Positions 23,287 to 33,661 of a DNA stretch of 64,000 bases are shown here, piece by piece; the stretch's first letter is position 1; every line of letters begins with the position of its first letter. Made by a program: the position numbers and the translations under genes. Source of the DNA: an uncultured Porphyromonadaceae bacterium (GTDB taxonomy: Bacteria > Bacteroidota > Bacteroidia > Bacteroidales > Muribaculaceae); contig CAMCDS010000005.1 in assembly GCA_945873625.1 (NCBI GenBank), positions 50,642-114,641 on the forward strand, given 5' to 3'. The notes beneath the pieces were generated by a model that had not been told where the DNA came from, made no database searches, and saw nothing but the letters and a program-made list of their open reading frames with translations.

Positions 23287-23326
23287 GCGGAGGCATCCGG
23301 ATCTTGCCGGGTGCCTCCGCTGTTTC
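23287..23326 (+). terminator. Terminator after the S9 peptidase gene
   Basis: GCGGAGGCATCCGG (23287-23300) pairs with CCGGGTGCCTCCGC (23307-23320) with one wobble and a six-base loop, then TGTTTC. Confidence 0.75.
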
Positions 23327-23334
23327 AGAAGATT

Positions 23335-23718
23335 ATGAAGACTACACATTCCCTCATGGCTCTGGCTCTTGCTGCCGTAGCTCTCTGCGGCTGCAAGAAC
23401 ACCGAGCGGACCGAAGCGCTGACGGCTGAAATCGAGGCCGCACAGATCGAAGGCCGCAATGCGGCCCGTGAGTTTGTCAACCGCGAATGGAAAGACACTA
23501 TGGAGCTGCAGAGCCGTCTTCTTGAAGTGAGAAGCATGCAGAGCAAATACGAGGAGGCGCGTATGCCCGAAGCTGCCGCGGCCTTCGACTCGACTTTTGT
23601 CAGCACACTCCGCTCCGTGCGTCCCGACATAGCCAAGGAGCTCGATAAGGTTCCGGCCAAGCCTCAGAAGCCGGCAGTAGAGAAAAACAGGGATAAGGCA
23701 AAGTGGGCTACGGATTGA
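23335..23718 (+). CDS. Small lipoprotein with helical body
   Basis: A 127-residue lipoprotein (lipobox LCGC, about residue 20). The rest is a charged alpha-helical rod (EALTAEIEAAQIEGRNAARE onward) and a Lys/Pro-rich tail. I recognise no family. The ATG at 23335 is chosen because it gives the signal peptide. Its 3' end overlaps the TIGR02757 gene by 16 bases, so the two are coupled, though a functional link is not evident. Confidence 0.78.
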   Translation: MKTTHSLMALALAAVALCGCKNTERTEALTAEIEAAQIEGRNAAREFVNREWKDTMELQSRLLEVRSMQSKYEEARMPEAAAAFDSTFVSTLRSVRPDIAKELDKVPAKPQKPAVEKNRDKAKWATD

Positions 23719-24509
23719 AAGGCGCTGACGTTGTCGTGCCTGCGGTAAGCAATGATACCGCGTCGCTTCTGCTCGAAGAGGCCAGGCGGATCAATACGCC
23801 CGGCTTCATATCCGCTGACCCCGTGCAGTTTCCGCGACGCTTCGACAAGTTGCAGGACATCGAGATAATGTCGCTTCTTGCCGCCATCATCGCGTGGGGC
23901 AACCGCAAGATGATATGCCGCGATGCCGAGCGGCTCATCTTGTGGATGGACGGTCAGCCCTTCGACTGGGTGATGGATGAGGGGTATGAGGCTCTTGCCG
24001 ATGATACCAACGTCCACCGCACACTCTTCGCACGCCATCTCAAAGCATTTCTGCGCGGTCTGCGGTCCATATACAAGAATCACGGCTCGCTCGACGCCTT
24101 CGCGTCGGCCAGATGCGTGGGCGATACCGAAGCCCCTGCGTGGGAGCTGACGCGCCACATCCATCAGGCCGTGGCCGATGCCGGCGGCGGCTGCCGCTGT
24201 CCGGTGGAATGTCTTCCCGGCAACCTTGACTCCACGGCTCTCAAAAGAGTCAACATGGCTCTTCGCTGGCTTGTGCGCGACGACGGCATAGTCGATATGG
24301 GGGTATGGTCGTCAATACCGAAAAGCAAACTGTTCATCCCCCTCGACGTGCACGTGGGCAACGTGTCGCGCAGTCTCGGCCTGCTTACGCGCAAGGCCAA
24401 CGACCGCAAGAGCGTAGAGCAGCTTACGGCCGCCCTGCGCACCGTATGTCCCGACGATCCCGTGCTCCTCGACTTCGCCCTCTTCGGCATCGGGGTGGAA
24501 AGCAAGTGA
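23703..24509 (+). CDS. TIGR02757 (DUF2400) family protein
   Basis: A 268-residue soluble protein. The segments FPRRFDKLQDIEIMSLLAAI, IIAWGNRKMI, and RVNMALRWLVRDDGIVDMGVW match the conserved blocks of TIGR02757. IPLDVHVGNVSRSLGLL and the terminal FALFGIGV add support. These blocks resemble the helical core of HhH-type base-excision glycosylases, but no function is established to my knowledge. The first start in frame is GTG at 23703; an internal start nearer NDTASLL is possible because other members begin there. Confidence 0.85.
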   Translation: MGYGLKGADVVVPAVSNDTASLLLEEARRINTPGFISADPVQFPRRFDKLQDIEIMSLLAAIIAWGNRKMICRDAERLILWMDGQPFDWVMDEGYEALADDTNVHRTLFARHLKAFLRGLRSIYKNHGSLDAFASARCVGDTEAPAWELTRHIHQAVADAGGGCRCPVECLPGNLDSTALKRVNMALRWLVRDDGIVDMGVWSSIPKSKLFIPLDVHVGNVSRSLGLLTRKANDRKSVEQLTAALRTVCPDDPVLLDFALFGIGVESK

Positions 24510-24524
24510 CAGATACACACCGAT

Positions 24525-24566
24525 ATAAAAAATCCGCCGGACCTCGAGGTCCGGCGGATTTTTTAT
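24525..24566. terminator. Bidirectional terminator
   Basis: A perfect palindrome ATAAAAAATCCGCCGGACCT...GGATTTTTTAT with a CG loop centre, giving A- and T-tracts on both sides. It terminates the plus-strand TIGR02757 gene and the minus-strand enolase gene. Confidence 0.93.
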
Positions 24567-24582
24567 ATGAGGCTCTATTCAA

Positions 24583-26181
<1,599 letters not shown>

Positions 26182-26214
26182 AGGAGACCACGCCAATCGC
26201 ATGGCGCGGCCTCC
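26182..26214 (-). terminator. Hairpin downstream of the aminotransferase gene
   Basis: AGGAGACCACGCCA (26182-26195) pairs imperfectly with TGGCGCGGCCTCCT (26201-26214). On the minus strand it is followed by CTTTTATAG, a short U-tract. Confidence 0.6.
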
Positions 26215-26265
26215 TTGATACGGGGTTGATGTCCGGCTTCGGGCGATGAGGCCCGATGCGGGGTC

Positions 26266-27465
26266 TTATCTCTTTGTGCCGGGGTAAGCCTCAAGTGCCT
26301 TTTCGAGCACTACGAGGGCGTCGGCGAGGTCTTCGATTTTGAGCACGTAGGCCATGCGGACCTGATTGAGGCCCATGCCCGGCTCGCTGTAGAATCCTGC
26401 TGCGGGAGCCATGAAGACGGTCTTGCCTTCGTAGCTGAACTCGCTCAGACACCATTTGCAGAAGTCTTCGGCGTTCTCCACGGGGAGGGCGGCAACGGTG
26501 TAGAATGCACCCATCGGCATCGGCGAGAACACGCCCGGAATCTTGTTGAGACCGTTCACGAGGAAGTCGCGGCGGCGGTGGTATTCACCGATAGATTCAG
26601 TGATGTACGACTCAGGAGCGTCGATCGAAGCCTCGGCAACGATCTGGCCGAGCAGCGGGGGGCTGAGGCGGGCCTGGCAGAACTTCATCACAGTTGCATA
26701 GAGGTCTTTGTTGCGGGTGATGAGGCAGCCGATGCGGATGCCGCACTCGTTGTAGCGTTTCGACACGCTGTCGATAACCACCACCTTGTCTTCGATGCCT
26801 TCGAGCTGAAGGGCCGAGACTACGGGCGAGTCGCTGTAGCAGAACTCACGGTAAACCTCGTCGGAGAAGAGGAAGAGGTCGTGCTTGCTCACGATGTCGC
26901 GGATCTGCTGGAGCTCTTCGGGAGTGTAGACTGTTCCGGTGGGGTTGTTGGGGTTACAGATGAGGATTGCCTTGGTGTTGGGCGTGATGCGCTTCTCGAA
27001 CTCCTCGATCGGGGGGAGGGCGAAGCCGTTTTCAATCTTGGAGGGGACACCGACAATCTTTGCGCCTGCTATCTTGGCGAAAGCCACGTAGTTGGCGTAT
27101 GCGGGCTCCGGGATGATGATTTCGTCGCCGGGATTGAGCGTCGAGAGGAAACCAAGCATCACGGCTTCGGAACCACCGGTGGTAACGATGATGTCGGAGG
27201 CGTCGAGCTTGATGTCGTAGCGTGAATAATACTCCACGAGCTTGGCGCGCAGCGAGGGTAGACCGTCGCTGGGCGAGTATTCAAGCACGGTGCGGTCGAT
27301 GTGTTTGAGCACTTCCAGACCCTCTTTTGGAGTCGGGAGGTCGGGCTGGCCGATGTTGAGGCCAAACACTTTTACACCCTTTGCGCGTGCCTGAGCGGCC
27401 AGCGGGGCAAGCTTACGAATCGGCGAGGCAGGCATGTTCTGGCCTCTGAGCGAAATGGTAGGCAT
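26266..27465 (-). CDS. PLP-dependent aminotransferase (class I, aspartate aminotransferase-like)
   Basis: A 399-residue class I/II aminotransferase. It has LNIGQPDLPTP at the N-terminus, TTGGSEAVMLGF for cofactor phosphate binding, and NPNNPTGTVY with the Asn contacting PLP. LFSDEVYREF carries the Asp that binds the pyridine N. The Schiff-base Lys is in SVSKRYNECGIRIG, and the substrate-binding Arg lies in the C-terminal MAYVLKIEDL region (NQVRMAYV). The exact amino acid cannot be fixed; aspartate or aromatic substrates are likely. It is divergent from the B12-riboswitch locus, and no link to cobalamin is implied. Confidence 0.93.
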   Translation of the reverse strand: MPTISLRGQNMPASPIRKLAPLAAQARAKGVKVFGLNIGQPDLPTPKEGLEVLKHIDRTVLEYSPSDGLPSLRAKLVEYYSRYDIKLDASDIIVTTGGSEAVMLGFLSTLNPGDEIIIPEPAYANYVAFAKIAGAKIVGVPSKIENGFALPPIEEFEKRITPNTKAILICNPNNPTGTVYTPEELQQIRDIVSKHDLFLFSDEVYREFCYSDSPVVSALQLEGIEDKVVVIDSVSKRYNECGIRIGCLITRNKDLYATVMKFCQARLSPPLLGQIVAEASIDAPESYITESIGEYHRRRDFLVNGLNKIPGVFSPMPMGAFYTVAALPVENAEDFCKWCLSEFSYEGKTVFMAPAAGFYSEPGMGLNQVRMAYVLKIEDLADALVVLEKALEAYPGTKR

Positions 27466-27644
27466 TGTTTTTAAGGTTGTTATTTTGTTTTAATTCAGTT
27501 GTTTGCGTTCGGTAGGCCGATGCCGCCGGGGGAGGCGGCGGAGAGTGCGGGCCGAAATCGGGTGTAAAGTTACGCAAAATTTGCGACTTGGGCAAATAGC
27601 CGCCCGAAAAGAGTCGCCGCGCCGTTGCTGACGGAAAAATAAAT

Positions 27645-27676
27645 TTTGGCGGAAAAGAAAAATGTTGTAACTTTGC
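27645..27676 (+). promoter_or_regulatory. Promoter of the B12-riboswitch transcript
   Basis: TTTG (27645-27648) and TAACTTTGC (27668-27676) are 19 bases apart, a very good Bacteroidota promoter. Transcription would begin near 27683, just before the riboswitch. Confidence 0.8.
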
Positions 27677-27689
27677 GCCGGAATTGAAA

Positions 27690-27935
27690 TGCCCGGGCGC
27701 CCGGGCCGCAGCCGCAAGGCCGACGGCCCACAGGGAACGGGGTGAGAATCCCCGACAGACGCGCTGCTGTATTTTTCCGTTCCGACCGCTTTCCGCTCCG
27801 CGCGGAGGGCATCGGAAGCTCTGCTTTCCAACAATCCCACTGGCAAGGGTTTCGGCGTAGTTCGATTACGCCGCGCTCACGGCCGGGAAGGGGGAAGGCA
27901 GGGAGGAAATGAGTCAGAAGACCTGCTCCCGATTA
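27690..27935 (+). promoter_or_regulatory. Cobalamin riboswitch
   Basis: The conserved core is readable in order: CAGGGAAC then GGGGTGAGAATCCCCGACAG, CGCGCTGCTGTA, CCCACTGGCAAGGG, CCGGGAAGG, and ATGAGTCAGAAGACCTGC. The last contains the B12 box AGTCAGAAGACCTGC (27912-27926). This is the RF00174 aptamer layout, which senses adenosyl- or other cobalamins and usually lowers expression when B12 is plentiful. It lies on the same strand as the two exported-protein genes downstream. A hairpin (27942-27978, TTCCATGAAGCTT with AAGCTTGGAA) is a candidate expression platform. The rest of the leader (to 28128) includes a GC-rich stem near 28003-28045. Confidence 0.95.
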
Positions 27936-28128
27936 AGGCATCTTTCCATGAAGCTTTCGCGAAACAAGCTTGGAAGGAACATTATCGGAACAGTCTTCGT
28001 AAGGAGCCGGCGCGGCTTCTGCGGCAACGGCGGCAGGCCGGGTGCGTTTCCGTCTTATCCCCCCTAAATAATTGAATTGCGACAGCTTCATCTGAGATAG
28101 ATTTTCCATTAAACTAATCTATATTCAA

Positions 28129-31104
28129 ATGAAGTTGAATTTTTTACTATCCGTGTCCCTCTCCGCCGCAGCCCTTCTGGGAACCGCCGGAGCGTCGGCC
28201 ACAACCGTAAAACTCACCAACATAAAGTCGACCCCCTCCTTCGTCAGTAAGGAGAGCGGCAAACCTGTGGAAATGGGCGCCCTCTCGGGTGGCGCCTGCA
28301 CATTCGAGTGCGACCCAGGCACCTACGTGTTCGGAATCGAAGGGTATGGCAACATCGAGCTCGAAGTGCTCGAACCCTCGGCATACGCCGACGGCACACT
28401 GACCAAAACAGCTTCGCAGGTGCGTCTCGTCAATTCCAACGGATGGAAGATGCCCGCCGATTTCAGCATCGCCGAAAGCGGAATGTATGTAGCCTCCGCT
28501 GCCGGCGAGAAGCGCGTCTTCACCCCGGTGATGAACGAAGACGGCATCTCGTTCATCGCTTTCAGCGGCGACGCCTATACTATGACCTTCACCCCCTCCG
28601 AGGCGCGTGCCGACTACATGCCTTACATAGCGTCGGGCGTAACCTCGACCTACACCTCGACCGTGCGCTTCTCCTTCGCTGCCTGCAAGGACTTCACACT
28701 CACCTTCCCCGCCGACGCAACGGCCGAACTGAGCTTCAAGAAGTCGCAGACGCATTACATCGCGTTTCAGGGTGTGGAGCCTGTATCGTCGGTTACCGAA
28801 AACGGCAAGACCGTCAACACCTACCGCATCCAGAACAGCAGCACGCAGTATGCATATAAGGTGCGTCGCGGCGACGACATGACCCATGGCGCGCTCTTCA
28901 CGGCCCAAAGCACCGACGCCATCGAGGTTACCGACGCCGAGATGAAGGAACATTCGCGCCGCTATTTCGACCATGAGGTGAAGGGAAAAGGCACAAACTA
29001 TGCCGACATCTTCCTCAACATCAACAAGCGCAACCTGCTCCGTCTGAAAAAAGACGAGACATTCCAGATCGTGAATATCCGCACATGGCAGATAACCAAC
29101 AACGCGACGTCAAACCTCTTCGTGGAACCCGACTACCGCTACACCGTGCTCAATCAGGACTTCAAGGCCGACGACTCCGTGGTGGAGGTCAGCCCTGATG
29201 GCGTGATTACCGCCAAGGCCCCCGGCACCGCTATCGTGCAGGTGCGCTACGACGCCATGAGCTTCGGAGCAATGGGCGGCTCGCTCTGGAGCGAGCTCTG
29301 GGCCGAGAACACCGGCACATTCGTGGTTACCGTCGATGCTGACGGTGCCTCCGCTCCGGCCGACAACATCCGCCTCGACTACAAGAAGGATATCGAAATC
29401 GACTGCGAGCACGACATCCTCTATTATATGAACGGCAAGAAGGGGTATGAACTCACCTTCACTCCCGCCGAAGGCGCCACCGTCAGCGTGGCCAACCCGC
29501 TTGTCGACACCGTAGGCAACAATGTGACGTATCCCGACGGATTCTCTTCCGAAAACGTTACCGCCAACGCCGACGGCTCCGTTACCGTGCTTCTCACTTA
29601 CGGACGCAACATCGTCCGCACCTCCGACGCGGCTGGCAACGCCAACTATCAGGTGCTCTCGGCCAAACCCATCACCTGCGACATGAACACCGGCCGCACT
29701 GACAGCTACGTGCTTCCGGGCGACAACGTTACAGCACAGTTCGACGGTCTCTTCCATGTAGCCGGAAAGCTTGCGGGCCTCTATAACTCCACCTGCTATC
29801 TCGAATACAACGGCAAACCGACCGGAAACGCTCCCTTGGGCACCGGTCAGTATGACTTCGCCGGCAACGCCAAGGCTCTCGCATATCCCGTTACCGTCCC
29901 CGCCACCGGCTCCGACGACGTGGTTCTCGCAGATGGCTGCCTCTATGTCAACGGATACGGATACGGCCCCGGCGCCCACCGCGGCATCACCTATACCGCC
30001 GGCATCAACCCCAACTTCAACGCCGGAATCGCCACCGGAACCTATGGCTCGCTTCCCGCTCAGACCATCAAGGTTACTCCCCTCGCCGGCGGAATGAAGC
30101 TCTCCACCAAGGTCAACGTCAACGAGACAACCACCCCCGTAAGCAAGGCCGCCCTTGAAGCAGCCTTCGGAACCGACTACATCTGGACATCGGCCAACCC
30201 CGAGATTGCGACCGTCGACCAGAACGGACTCGTCAAGGGTCTGAAAGAGGGTAAGACCGTCATCACCTTCGCTCCCGCAGCCGAAGCGCGTGCCGCCGAG
30301 CCCATCGAGATAGAGACCGCAGTGGCCATCGTGCCCCTCGAGAGCATCAAGCTAGCATGGCGCAGCTCGCTCGGAAATGTAACGGTGAAGGCCAACGGCA
30401 CTTACCCCTCGCGCAAGGCGAACGCAACCCTCACCCCCTCCAACGCCACCGACAAGACCCTCACCTGGATAATCGGCAATCCCGAGATTATCTCCATCGC
30501 CGCCGACGGCACAGTGAAGCCTCTCGCTGCCGGAACCACCACCGTGCAGGCCGTGGGCGAGAACGGCAAGGTGCGCTCCAACGTGCTTGAGTTCGAGGTG
30601 CGCTATGAGCCGGCATCCGTTGCCGTTGACCCCGCCGAAGCCACTCTCGGCATCGGCAAGTCGATGAAACTCACCGCCACTATCGCTCCCGAGAGCAGCT
30701 ATGTGAAGGATGTGGAATGGACATCGTCCGATCCCGAAGTGGCATCCGTCAACGAAGAAGGCACTGTAACCGCCGTGGCTATAGGTAAAGCTACTGTAAC
30801 CGCCACTGTAAAGGGATTCGCCACGATTACCGCGGCATCGGCCATCACCGTTTCCGACACCGGCACAGGTGTGGAGAGCGTGGAATCCGACTCCTGCGCT
30901 TCCTTCTGGCCTAACCCCTGCGACGACAGGCTCTTTGTGAAGACCGTGGCAGAAGGTGAGGTGCGTATCCTCGACCTCAACGGCAATACCGTGATGGCTG
31001 CCGAAGTGGCAGAAGGCGTAAGCTGCATCGACATGACATCGGTGGCTTCCGGCATCTACCTCATCCGCATCGACGGCACTACATGGAAACTGATTAAGAA
31101 ATGA
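28129..31104 (+). CDS. Secreted Ig-like (Big2) protein with type IX secretion tail, B12-riboswitch controlled
   Basis: A 991-residue exported protein with a signal peptide at 1-24. The first 650 residues form beta-rich domains I cannot assign. From about 690 there are at least three bacterial Ig-like (Big2) repeats, recognisable by WTSANPEIATVDQNGLVKGL, IIGNPEIISIAADGTVKPLA and WTSSDPEVASVNEEGTVTAV. The end (about 915-991, FWPNPCDDRLFV ... GIYLIRIDG) is a type IX secretion sorting domain, so it should reach the cell surface. It lies about 190 bases after the cobalamin riboswitch and upstream of a second surface lipoprotein. Corrinoid binding is a reasonable hypothesis from regulation alone; no binding motif is recognised. 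Confidence 0.88.
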   Translation: MKLNFLLSVSLSAAALLGTAGASATTVKLTNIKSTPSFVSKESGKPVEMGALSGGACTFECDPGTYVFGIEGYGNIELEVLEPSAYADGTLTKTASQVRLVNSNGWKMPADFSIAESGMYVASAAGEKRVFTPVMNEDGISFIAFSGDAYTMTFTPSEARADYMPYIASGVTSTYTSTVRFSFAACKDFTLTFPADATAELSFKKSQTHYIAFQGVEPVSSVTENGKTVNTYRIQNSSTQYAYKVRRGDDMTHGALFTAQSTDAIEVTDAEMKEHSRRYFDHEVKGKGTNYADIFLNINKRNLLRLKKDETFQIVNIRTWQITNNATSNLFVEPDYRYTVLNQDFKADDSVVEVSPDGVITAKAPGTAIVQVRYDAMSFGAMGGSLWSELWAENTGTFVVTVDADGASAPADNIRLDYKKDIEIDCEHDILYYMNGKKGYELTFTPAEGATVSVANPLVDTVGNNVTYPDGFSSENVTANADGSVTVLLTYGRNIVRTSDAAGNANYQVLSAKPITCDMNTGRTDSYVLPGDNVTAQFDGLFHVAGKLAGLYNSTCYLEYNGKPTGNAPLGTGQYDFAGNAKALAYPVTVPATGSDDVVLADGCLYVNGYGYGPGAHRGITYTAGINPNFNAGIATGTYGSLPAQTIKVTPLAGGMKLSTKVNVNETTTPVSKAALEAAFGTDYIWTSANPEIATVDQNGLVKGLKEGKTVITFAPAAEARAAEPIEIETAVAIVPLESIKLAWRSSLGNVTVKANGTYPSRKANATLTPSNATDKTLTWIIGNPEIISIAADGTVKPLAAGTTTVQAVGENGKVRSNVLEFEVRYEPASVAVDPAEATLGIGKSMKLTATIAPESSYVKDVEWTSSDPEVASVNEEGTVTAVAIGKATVTATVKGFATITAASAITVSDTGTGVESVESDSCASFWPNPCDDRLFVKTVAEGEVRILDLNGNTVMAAEVAEGVSCIDMTSVASGIYLIRIDGTTWKLIKK

Positions 31105-31109
31105 TGTAC

Positions 31110-31203
31110 TGACCTCCGGACAGGGCGCGATACCATAATCCCGTAGATGACCGAAACCTTAATCTTATATTTCTACAGGTTAGGGTGTCCTGTCCGGAAG
31201 TCA
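31110..31203 (+). other. Long-loop stem between the two riboswitch-controlled genes
   Basis: TGACCTCCGGACAGG (31110-31124) pairs with CCTGTCCGGAAGTCA (31189-31203), 14 of 15 bases, enclosing a 64-base loop. No U-tract follows, so it is not a standard terminator. It starts 6 bases after the first stop codon and ends 15 bases before the next start, so it could be an RNA processing, stability or attenuation element. Confidence 0.6.
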
Positions 31204-31217
31204 TAGACATTAAACAG

Positions 31218-32969
31218 ATGATGATGATAAAAGCAAAGCATTTTTATTTCGCGTTGGCCCTCGCTCTCGGTCCGGCTGCGCTCACCTCTTGCTATGACGA
31301 CAGCGACCTCAAGGAGCGCGTCGGTAACGTAGAGGACCGTGTGGCCGCCATCGAGCAGCGGATAGAGGCTATCAACAGCGACATCAGCACGCTGCGTCAG
31401 CTCATAGCCTCCCTTTCCGAAGGCGCGGTTATCACTTCGGTCGAGACGACGGCCGGGGGGTATCGCCTCGTGATGAGCGACGGGCGCGTGCTTGAAGTGA
31501 AGCATGGCGCAGACGGTGCAGACGGTGCGGACGGACGAGACGGCGCCGACGCCCCCGTGGTAGGAGTTGCCGAAGAGGGTGGAGTCTACTACTGGACCAT
31601 AACGACAGGCGGGAAGACCGACTGGCTCAGGGATTCGGAAGGGAACCGCCTCCCGGTAAGCGGCGCCGACGGAGAGAAAGGTGAGCCCGGAGAACCAGGA
31701 CAGCCAGGACAGCCCGGCGGCGCCGGAAGCGATGGTGCCGACGGCAGGACGCCGACGATAGGTGTGAAAGAGGGATACTGGACCGTAGACTATGGCGACG
31801 GCCCGCAGTTTATCCTCGACGAAAACGGAGAGAAGGTACGCGCCGTGCCCGAGTCGGGAGGCATCGGCGGTCTTTTCAGCAGTGTCGTTCCGGGCGAAGA
31901 CGAAATCGTGTTCACCCTCGTCAGCGGCGAGAGCTTCTCGGTGCCGCGCGTAGACAACTTCGGTCTTGCAATCGACACTTCCGACCCATACTTCCGACCC
32001 GGCCAGACACGCGAATACGCGCTCACGCTTACCGGAGTGAGCGACATCTATGTCTCGAAAGTGAGCGACGGCTGGAAGGCTTCGGTGGAGGGCACGACGC
32101 TCACCGCCACAGCTCCGGCCACGGCCTCGACAGGCGACAGGGGCGACATCCGCGTGATAGTCGTCAACAAGCGCCATGATGTGCGTGCTTTCAGGATTTC
32201 TGTTGAGGTGGCCGACGTCAGAGTGCTCACCTTCGAGGACTCCGATTACAAGGGTAGCGGCAACATGCTCGGCCGAAAAGACTGGACGTCGCTTGTCGAC
32301 GACCCGCAGTATGGCGGCAAGCTCCTCTATCCGAACAACGACGACAACCTCTACCGCTGGCACGACGAGGGCAACACCGAACTCGCCTCGCAGCTCGTGA
32401 ACGCCTACGGCGACGGCAACCTCTGGAGCGGCGGCATGGCCGTATCAAACTATTTCTCGACCGACGAGCCTGCCGGAAACTACGACACTCAGCTCTCGGC
32501 CTTCGTGAAGGGCACTGGAGGCAAAGGGGGAGCGGGAGGTTCGGCCAACTTCTGCGTGCAGAACGGCTATAAGGATACCAATCCCTCAGGCTTCGCCTAC
32601 AACAACGAGCTTCCGCGCCTCTATTTCGCCGACGGAAAGGCGAGGACGGTGAAGTCGATGAAGGTATGCAACACGCTCTATTTCGTCAACGTGTGGCGCA
32701 ACGGCAACGGCCTCTCGGCTCCCGGCGGCGACAACACGTTCAAAATCGTGGTCTATGCCTACGACGAGAAGGGGGAGATGATACCCTCCCATCCTTCGTT
32801 CACCCTCGCCGACGGTTCCGACATTGTGTCGGAATGGAAGACGTTTGACCTCTCTTCGCTCGGCAAGGTGAGCGCGCTGACCTTCAACCTCGAATGTGGC
32901 GTAGACAACGGCTACGGCATGAGCATACCGGCCTACTTCGCCTTCGACGACGTGGAGGTGCTATTCTGA
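31218..32969 (+). CDS. Surface lipoprotein with collagen-like repeats and DUF4465-like domain
   Basis: A 583-residue lipoprotein (lipobox LTSC, Cys25; the start may be any of three adjacent ATGs at 31218-31224). A coiled coil spans 29-68, followed by a DUF4988-like segment. Two collagen-like Gly-x-y tracts lie at 97-111 (GADGADGADGRDGAD) and 149-177 (GEKGEPGEPGQPGQPGG and onward). An Ig-like stretch covers about 245-335. The C-terminal 250 residues (VLTFEDSDYKGSGNML ... YFAFDDVEVLF) resemble DUF4465. That family is frequently found in B12-regulated Bacteroidota loci as far as I recall, and surface B12-binding lipoproteins (BtuG, BtuH) are known in Bacteroides. Corrinoid binding here is inference. 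Confidence 0.82.
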   Translation: MMMIKAKHFYFALALALGPAALTSCYDDSDLKERVGNVEDRVAAIEQRIEAINSDISTLRQLIASLSEGAVITSVETTAGGYRLVMSDGRVLEVKHGADGADGADGRDGADAPVVGVAEEGGVYYWTITTGGKTDWLRDSEGNRLPVSGADGEKGEPGEPGQPGQPGGAGSDGADGRTPTIGVKEGYWTVDYGDGPQFILDENGEKVRAVPESGGIGGLFSSVVPGEDEIVFTLVSGESFSVPRVDNFGLAIDTSDPYFRPGQTREYALTLTGVSDIYVSKVSDGWKASVEGTTLTATAPATASTGDRGDIRVIVVNKRHDVRAFRISVEVADVRVLTFEDSDYKGSGNMLGRKDWTSLVDDPQYGGKLLYPNNDDNLYRWHDEGNTELASQLVNAYGDGNLWSGGMAVSNYFSTDEPAGNYDTQLSAFVKGTGGKGGAGGSANFCVQNGYKDTNPSGFAYNNELPRLYFADGKARTVKSMKVCNTLYFVNVWRNGNGLSAPGGDNTFKIVVYAYDEKGEMIPSHPSFTLADGSDIVSEWKTFDLSSLGKVSALTFNLECGVDNGYGMSIPAYFAFDDVEVLF

Positions 32970-33010
32970 CCGGCACGATATAAACAGCTTTAATATAGAT
33001 TGATTGGATT

Positions 33011-33046
33011 GCCGGCCCGGGCCTTCGCGAGAAGAGCCGGGCCGGA
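33011..33046 (+). terminator. Hairpin terminator after the lipoprotein gene
   Basis: CCGGCCCGG (33012-33020) pairs with CCGGGCCGG (33037-33045) around a 16-base loop. The U-tract is short (ATTTTG about ten bases later). Confidence 0.65.
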
Positions 33047-33075
33047 CGTCATTTTGCCGAATGGATATTTTTGAT

Positions 33076-33084
33076 TAATTTTGC
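33076..33084 (+). promoter_or_regulatory. -7 promoter element of the deformylase gene
   Basis: TAATTTTGC, 16 bases before the def start codon. Confidence 0.55.
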
Positions 33085-33100
33085 AGAAAATAAGACAGAT

Positions 33101-33652
33101 ATGAAACTACCGATATACCTCTACGGACAACAGGTGCTCCGCGAGGAGACAGAAGATATAGAGCCTGACTATCCGGAGCTGAAGAAGCTTATCGACGACA
33201 TGTGGGAGACGATGTATGCCTCCGACGGAGTAGGCCTCGCCGCCCCTCAGATAGGGCGTTCGATAAGTCTTATCGTGCTCGACGGCTCGGTGCTCGCCGA
33301 CGAGTTTCCCGAATGTAAGGATTCGAAGATGGTGCTCATCAACCCGGTTCTCGACGTTATCGACGACCGCCCGGCCGTTACCCGTTCCGAAGGATGCCTC
33401 TCGCTTCCCGGACTGTCGGAAAACGTGGCTCGCGTGGAGCATGTGCGTCTCAACTGGCTCGACGAGAATTTCGAGGAGCACGAGAATGAGTTTACCGGAT
33501 TCCTCAGCCGCATAATGCAGCATGAATACGACCACCTGCTCGGCACGGTCTATACCGACCACATCAATCCCATACGCAAGACCCTTATCCGCACGAAGCT
33601 AAACAACATAGCCCACGGAAAGGTGAAATGCTCCTACCGGGTGAAGGCCTGA
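33101..33652 (+). CDS. def: Peptide deformylase
   Basis: A 183-residue metalloenzyme removing the formyl group from nascent proteins. All three signatures are present: GVGLAAPQIG, EGCLSLPG (Cys metal ligand) and QHEYDHLLG (two His ligands and the catalytic Glu). The ATG at 33101 (MKLPIYLYG) gives the usual N-terminus. It is monocistronic and convergent with the GT25 gene, with only nine bases between their stops. Confidence 0.97.
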   Translation: MKLPIYLYGQQVLREETEDIEPDYPELKKLIDDMWETMYASDGVGLAAPQIGRSISLIVLDGSVLADEFPECKDSKMVLINPVLDVIDDRPAVTRSEGCLSLPGLSENVARVEHVRLNWLDENFEEHENEFTGFLSRIMQHEYDHLLGTVYTDHINPIRKTLIRTKLNNIAHGKVKCSYRVKA

Positions 33653-33661
33653 ACGGAGAAA

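Noticed and set aside
26266..27465. Aminotransferase as part of the B12-regulated locus
   Set aside because: It is on the opposite strand, outside riboswitch control, and is an ordinary class I enzyme.
28129..31104. B12 transport by this protein being established
   Set aside because: Only regulation links it to cobalamin; no binding motif or BtuB/BtuG similarity is visible, so it is kept as a hypothesis.
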